Positions 60,405 to 64,000 of a DNA stretch of 64,000 bases are shown one piece after another (position 1 is the stretch's first letter; each line of letters starts with the position of its first letter). The notes beneath the pieces were generated by a model. It was not told the origin of the DNA. It did no database searches and saw only the letters and a list, made by a program, of their open reading frames with translations. The DNA comes from CAZEDM01 sp964511075 (lineage in GTDB: Bacteria; Zixibacteria; MSB-5A5; RBG-16-43-9): contig CAZEDM010000002.1 of the NCBI GenBank assembly GCA_964511075.1, positions 186,001 to 250,000 on the forward strand, given 5' to 3'. The position numbers and the translations under genes are program-made.

Positions 60405-60433
60405 CGTGCGGGAATTCCAATTCCCGCACGAAC
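60405..60433 (+). repeat. palindrome CGTGCGGGAATT-CC-AATTCCCGCACG(AAC)
   Basis: Perfect 12-bp arms including the outer C/G. Partner copy of 59156-59184, differing by compensated arm changes, with the same trailing GAAC. Confidence 0.88.
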
Positions 60434-60442
60434 GGAGTTTAT

Positions 60443-61705
60443 ATGCCAGGCAAAACCATAATCGAAAAAATATTATCCAAAGCCTCGGGCAAGGATGTTT
60501 ACGTAAATGACCGCGTCTGGGCAGAGGTGGATCTGGCGGTGGTGCGTGATTTCGGCGGTCCGAATGTGGTTTTAGAGTTCGATGAGTTTACCAATAAAGG
60601 CAAAGTAAAGGACCCGGATAAGATCGCTATGACCTTTGATTATCAGGCGCCGGCTAAGGATTTGAAAGTTGCACAGAATCAGGCTCTGTGCAGAGAATTT
60701 GCCAAAAGGCAGGGAATAAAAAATCTTTTCGATGTGAACTGGGGAATAGGTCAGCATGTCTTATTAGAACAGGGTATGATAAAGCCTGGCTCAGTTGTAG
60801 TAGGCACTGACAGCCATATGAATCTTTTGGGTGCGGTAGGTTCTTTTTCCTCCGGCGTTGGCACGACCGATGTTGTAGCGACCTGGTATTCGGGAAAGCT
60901 CTGGTTCAGGGTGCCAGAGACGATTAAGGTTATCTTCCAAGGAAAATATAAAGAGCCGTCCTCTGCCAAGGATCTGACTTTGAAATTTGTTAAGGAAATC
61001 GGAATGGATAAGCCGAATTATAAATCCTTAGAATTTATTGGAGACCCAATAGATCGGCTTTCGCTTGCCGGAAGGCTGACCTTAGGTAGTATGATTACTG
61101 AGATCAACGGGAAAATCTGCTTTATCGAGCCATCAGGAGAGGCATTGAGTTTTCTAAAAGAAAGAATAAAGGATGGATTCGAGATAGTCAAAAGCGATAA
61201 GGATGCAGAATATTCAGAGAAAGTTGAGATAGATGTCGAAAATTTGGTTCCCCAGATCGCCTGTCCTCACACACCGGATAATGTCGTTCCGGTGGAAGAA
61301 GTTGAAGGTAGGCCTTTCAACGAGGGTTTTATCGGTTCCTGCACCAACGGCAGGTTTGAGGATTTTGAGGCTGCGGCAAAGATTCTGAAAAAAGCGGGAA
61401 AGATACATCCGGAGGTTCGGCTGATCATAGTTCCAGCCACCAGAGAGGTGGCAGGGCAGATGTTGAAAGAAGGGCTGTATGAGACCTTTATGAATGTGGG
61501 GGCAATGATCTCCAATCCGGGATGTAGTCTCTGCACTGCGGGACATCACGGCGTCTTGGGAAAAGGAGATGTTTTGCTTTCTACTTCCAATAGGAATTTT
61601 TTGGGTAAATTGGGTAAAGGAGCAGAGGTTTATCTGTGCAGTCCGGCAACAGTTGCCGCATCGGCAGTGACGGGGAAAATCACGAGTCCGGGAAGATATT
61701 TATAA
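60443..61705 (+). CDS. aconitase-superfamily hydro-lyase large subunit, LeuC/HacA type
   Basis: A 420-residue [4Fe-4S] dehydratase of the 3-isopropylmalate dehydratase / homoaconitase large-subunit class. Cluster cysteines are Cys300 (GSCTNGRFED), Cys361 and Cys364 (NPGCSLCTAGHHG). VVGTDSHMNLLGAVGSFSSGVGTTD matches the substrate-binding region. The 420-residue size is that of the short archaeal-type LeuC rather than the 470-residue proteobacterial form. No small subunit (leuD/hacB) is visible beside it, so the exact reaction (leucine or lysine pathway, or another substrate) is open. Confidence 0.9.
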   Translation: MPGKTIIEKILSKASGKDVYVNDRVWAEVDLAVVRDFGGPNVVLEFDEFTNKGKVKDPDKIAMTFDYQAPAKDLKVAQNQALCREFAKRQGIKNLFDVNWGIGQHVLLEQGMIKPGSVVVGTDSHMNLLGAVGSFSSGVGTTDVVATWYSGKLWFRVPETIKVIFQGKYKEPSSAKDLTLKFVKEIGMDKPNYKSLEFIGDPIDRLSLAGRLTLGSMITEINGKICFIEPSGEALSFLKERIKDGFEIVKSDKDAEYSEKVEIDVENLVPQIACPHTPDNVVPVEEVEGRPFNEGFIGSCTNGRFEDFEAAAKILKKAGKIHPEVRLIIVPATREVAGQMLKEGLYETFMNVGAMISNPGCSLCTAGHHGVLGKGDVLLSTSNRNFLGKLGKGAEVYLCSPATVAASAVTGKITSPGRYL

Positions 61706-61709
61706 AAAA

Positions 61710-61725
61710 GTAAGACGTAAGACGA
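61710..61725 (+). repeat. degenerate GTAAGAC direct repeat
   Basis: GTAAGACGTAAGACGA just after the LeuC-type gene. Confidence 0.6.
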
Positions 61726-61746
61726 AAAGTCATAATATCTGAAGTT

Positions 61747-61797
61747 GTAGTGCGACCCTTTAGGGTCGCTTAAGCGAGGCTAGAAGCCTCGCACTAC
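61747..61797 (+). repeat. two-headed REP element, GTAGTGCG family
   Basis: GTAGTGCGACCC-TTTA-GGGTCGC then GAGGC-TAGAA-GCCTCGCACTAC. The two arms occur in the opposite order to the copy at 3201. Confidence 0.9.
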
Positions 61798-61814
61798 GAA
61801 ACAAGAAGATAAGT

Positions 61815-61839
61815 ATGGAAGGCTGAAGCCTTCCGCTAC
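61815..61839 (+). repeat. closing half of a GTAGCGG-family REP
   Basis: GGAAGGC-TGAA-GCCTTCCGCTAC without a matching left half. Confidence 0.8.
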
Positions 61840-61857
61840 AAGAATACGAAGAAAAAA

Positions 61858-62535
61858 ATGAAAGGGACATTAGTAAATACAGCCACGGTAATCATCGGGA
61901 GCCTGATAGGTCTGGCTATAGGGAGCAGGTTCACCGAGAAGATAAAAACCATCGTTCTGCAGGCACTGGGTCTGTGCACGCTTCTGATCGGGATGAAGAT
62001 GGCTTTCAAGACAGAGAATATACTTCTGGTTATAGGAAGCTTAGCGCTGGGAGGGATTACAGGCGAATTGCTGAGAATAGAGGATGGGCTGGAGAGAATC
62101 GGAGAGATAATAAAAAGCAAAGTGAAATCAGATTCCGGGACTTTCGTTCTGGGATTTGTCACAGCTAGTTTGGTTTTCTGTGTGGGACCTATGACCATCG
62201 TAGGCTCGCTCGAGGATGGCATCTCCGGAGATGCCTCCACCCTTTACGCCAAATCTATGCTGGATGGTTTCGCCTCGATAGCCTTCGCTTCAAGTTTAGG
62301 AATAGGGGTATTTTTTTCCTTCCTGACAGTTCTGATTTTTCAAGGAGCCTTGACCCTTTTAGGGGCTCGCTTAACATTTCTGCTTGAGCCCCGTATATTG
62401 AGTGAGCTGACCGCCACTGGCGGCTTGATGATCTTGGGAATCGGGTTTTATCTTTTGGATATAAAGAGAATCAAAGTCGGGAATTTTCTGCCGAGTCTGA
62501 TTTTCGTGGTTATATTAGCTTTGATTTTCAAGTAA
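61858..62535 (+). CDS. DUF554 family membrane protein
   Basis: A 225-residue polytopic membrane protein of the DUF554 family (YdfK-type), of unknown transport or sensing function. About seven hydrophobic helices with the family's conserved Gly-rich start, GTLVNTATVIIGSLIGLAIG, an internal 'VLQALGLCTLLIGMKMA' and the FCVGPMTIVGSLEDGISGD motif near the middle, which is the strongest family marker. Only 18 bp separates the start from a REP half-element. Function is not assignable from sequence. Confidence 0.87.
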   Translation: MKGTLVNTATVIIGSLIGLAIGSRFTEKIKTIVLQALGLCTLLIGMKMAFKTENILLVIGSLALGGITGELLRIEDGLERIGEIIKSKVKSDSGTFVLGFVTASLVFCVGPMTIVGSLEDGISGDASTLYAKSMLDGFASIAFASSLGIGVFFSFLTVLIFQGALTLLGARLTFLLEPRILSELTATGGLMILGIGFYLLDIKRIKVGNFLPSLIFVVILALIFK

Positions 62536-62549
62536 GGTTTTGGTGAAAG

Positions 62550-62607
62550 GTAGCGGAGGTCTTCAGACCTCCAGGAAAAGAATATGGAAAGCCAAACTTT
62601 TCGCTAG
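62550..62607 (+). repeat. two-headed REP element, GTAGCGG family, decayed right half
   Basis: GTAGCGGAGGTC-TTCA-GACCTCC then GGAAAGC-CAAA-CTTTTCGCTAG; the right half has lost pairing. Confidence 0.75.
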
Positions 62608-62701
62608 ATTATTTATTTAACAAGTAATCTTCAGTGAAGAGGCCATTCGACCGATTTAAGGGTTAGATGAGCAAAAAAACAATCTGAATGTGAGGTGAGT
62701 T

Positions 62702-63793
62702 ATGACGGTAACAGTTGAAAGCAAGCTCCTGGATTTAAGGCCCGATCATATCAAGGAGAAGTTAGGGAGCAAAAGTAAGGCCTGTCTTTTAAATTCGCAT
62801 GACATCTTCAAGGCAATCAGGGACGAGAAGGTCATCGTGATGGCGTGTAATATCCGCATAAAGCACGTGCTTTCCGGCATAATGAGAGCGGCAGAGAAGC
62901 TGGATTCGATCGTGGCTTTCGAGCTGGCTAAATCTGAGGGGAATCTGGATGGCGGGTATACCGGCATGACCCCGGAGGTTTTCTTCGATACGGTGATAGA
63001 CTATGCCGAGAGTACAGGTTTTATGATGCCTTTTTTTATTCACGGAGACCACATCACCACCAAAAATACCTCCCCAGAGGAGATGGAATCCTCCAGGAAA
63101 CTGATCGAAGCTGAGCTGAAAGCTGGTTATACCTCCTACGCCATAGATTCCTCTTTTAACGAGTTACACGATAATATTCGCATAACTACTGAGCTGGCTC
63201 AGCCGATTATCCAGGCAGGTCTGGGATTGGAAGTTGAGGTAGGCGAGATAAAGCATACCGGACAGGAAAGTGCAATAACCACAGTTGAGGAAGCGACCAC
63301 ATTTATAAACAGCCTGTGGGATAACAAGGTTAAGCCGGACCTTCTTGCCATAAATAACGGGTCCAAGCACGGGAATTATTTAGCCGGGGAGAAGGTTTTC
63401 ATCAACCTGGACAGGACCGGTGAAATCTATAAGGTGATCAAAGACAGGGGAGTCTGTATTGCCCAGCACGGTACCACCGGCACCCCCTTGAGCGTTGTGG
63501 GGAAATTTGCCGATTACGGAATTCGCAAGGGAAACGTGGGAACCGAATGGCAGAATATCGCCCATAAGGGCCTGCCCAAGGATTTAATGGAGCAGATGAG
63601 GAAATGGTCTGCGGAGAATAAAAAGGACCTCAAATTCGCCACCAAGGTTTTCAAGAAGGAGATAGATTCGATCCCGGAGAAAGAGCGTAAAGCTATCGAG
63701 GAGATGGCATACCAGACTGCCTGTGAGTTTATCACTGCTTTCAGGGCGGAGAAGCTGGCCTCTAAATTAAAGGATAAACTTTTTAAGCAGTAG
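62702..63793 (+). CDS. class II fructose-bisphosphate aldolase family enzyme
   Basis: A 363-residue zinc aldolase of the FbaA/GatY/KbaY superfamily, cleaving or condensing ketose bisphosphates with dihydroxyacetone phosphate. Zinc ligands and catalytic regions: FFIHGDHITT (His in H-G-D-H), SYAIDSSF, 'EVEVGEIKHTGQ', NNGSKHGNYL and QHGTTGTP, the phosphate-binding Gly-rich loop. The protein is longer than GatY-type (about 285) and close to the FbaA length. It could serve glycolysis/gluconeogenesis or a specific sugar pathway; substrate unresolved. A GGTGAG-type ribosome site precedes the ATG. Confidence 0.88.
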   Translation: MTVTVESKLLDLRPDHIKEKLGSKSKACLLNSHDIFKAIRDEKVIVMACNIRIKHVLSGIMRAAEKLDSIVAFELAKSEGNLDGGYTGMTPEVFFDTVIDYAESTGFMMPFFIHGDHITTKNTSPEEMESSRKLIEAELKAGYTSYAIDSSFNELHDNIRITTELAQPIIQAGLGLEVEVGEIKHTGQESAITTVEEATTFINSLWDNKVKPDLLAINNGSKHGNYLAGEKVFINLDRTGEIYKVIKDRGVCIAQHGTTGTPLSVVGKFADYGIRKGNVGTEWQNIAHKGLPKDLMEQMRKWSAENKKDLKFATKVFKKEIDSIPEKERKAIEEMAYQTACEFITAFRAEKLASKLKDKLFKQ

Positions 63794-63842
63794 GGAGCTG
63801 TTAAATATTTGAACATTTTGAACTTAGCCCCTCAAAAAAAGC

Positions 63843-63870
63843 TTGACAAAATCTGGTTTAATGTTATTAT
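63843..63870 (+). promoter_or_regulatory. strong predicted promoter near the window end
   Basis: TTGACA (63843-63848), 16 bp, TATTAT (63865-63870). A transcript would start near 63877 and run into the long hairpin at 63907-63975. Confidence 0.7.
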
Positions 63871-63906
63871 GTAGGTGACGTAAAAGAAAGGATGTGCCTA
63901 TAGTAG

Positions 63907-63975
63907 ATAGTTAAAGGGTAGTTGGCGGTTTTGGAAAATTTACTTGTTTTTGAAAAGGAGCGTCCCTTTAACTAT
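63907..63975 (+). promoter_or_regulatory. 12-bp inverted repeat in a leader, overlapping a possible start codon
   Basis: ATAGTTAAAGGG (63907-63918) and CCCTTTAACTAT (63964-63975) are perfect inverted copies 45 nt apart. The right arm ends within an ATG (63974-63976) that opens the frame MRHIVSRAD to the window edge. A GGAG (about 63957-63960) lies in the loop. This could be a translation-controlling fold or the processing stem of an RNA precursor. Confidence 0.5.
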
Positions 63976-64000
63976 GAGGCATATTGTCTCCCGAGCAGAT

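Noticed and set aside
1..64000. tRNA, rRNA or prophage genes
   Set aside because: No tRNA-like T-arm context, no rRNA signature and no phage structural, integrase or lysis genes were found on either strand by reading; small RNAs may still have been missed.

Overview
This 64 kb window is a gene-dense piece of a diderm bacterial chromosome with no phage, rRNA, tRNA or CRISPR array that I could find. The organism is probably an uncultivated lineage of the wider FCB group. I infer this from three secreted proteins carrying type I dockerin repeats that end in a Y-[LM]-[FL]-[KR]-G-G signature (often reported from Zixibacteria-like genomes), from lipopolysaccharide heptosyltransferases with an MsbA-type exporter (an outer membrane), from an outer-membrane barrel protein, and from lipoproteins. 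This placement is inference; no marker here fixes the phylum.

Layout. 1-8.7 kb: heat-shock block (Hsp20, DnaK, ClpB) with RNA polymerase omega, an FmdB zinc ribbon and a TPR lipoprotein. It is interrupted at 3.2-5.4 kb by a REP-associated tyrosine transposase (RAYT) and an AT-rich HEPN-type gene. 9-12 kb: minor-pilin operon (PilV/PilW/PilX-like) behind a sigma-54-type promoter. 12-14.2 kb: reverse-strand secreted beta-propeller/dockerin protein and a small secreted protein. 14.6-23.6 kb: housekeeping run dtd, maf, rodZ-like, smc, ftsY, yjbQ, M24 peptidase, SRPBCC, MIP18. 23.7-25.8 kb: AT-rich trypsin-like protease and a membrane protein, then rlmH. 26.9-31.6 kb: secreted dockerin proteins and a repeat-containing lipoprotein, with two related non-coding elements of about 76 bp. 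32-43.9 kb: aminotransferase, LPS-core glycosyltransferases, MsbA-like exporter, Rel/SpoT, PgeF-like protein. 44-63.8 kb: barrel protein, class III aminotransferase, sucC and sucD split by three genes, asparaginase II family, HD hydrolase, GT39/TPR membrane protein, trpB2-type synthase, M48 protease, beta-propeller, leuC-like dehydratase, DUF554 protein and class II aldolase.

The most striking feature is a large set of intergenic palindromes. Although their stems differ, most begin GTAG (one family GGAG), end CTAC (or CTCC), and have hairpin centres reading CTTTAG or CTTCAG. A GTAG/GGAG head is the hallmark of REP elements mobilised by RAYT transposases, and the one RAYT gene in the window is bracketed by such elements, with its stop codon inside one. 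Several AT-rich genes of unknown or accessory function are bracketed by palindromes of a single family, suggesting REP-bounded cassettes. Clear core promoters repeatedly read TTGAC[A/T]-17 bp-TAnnnn, so the main sigma factor recognises a standard -35 box.
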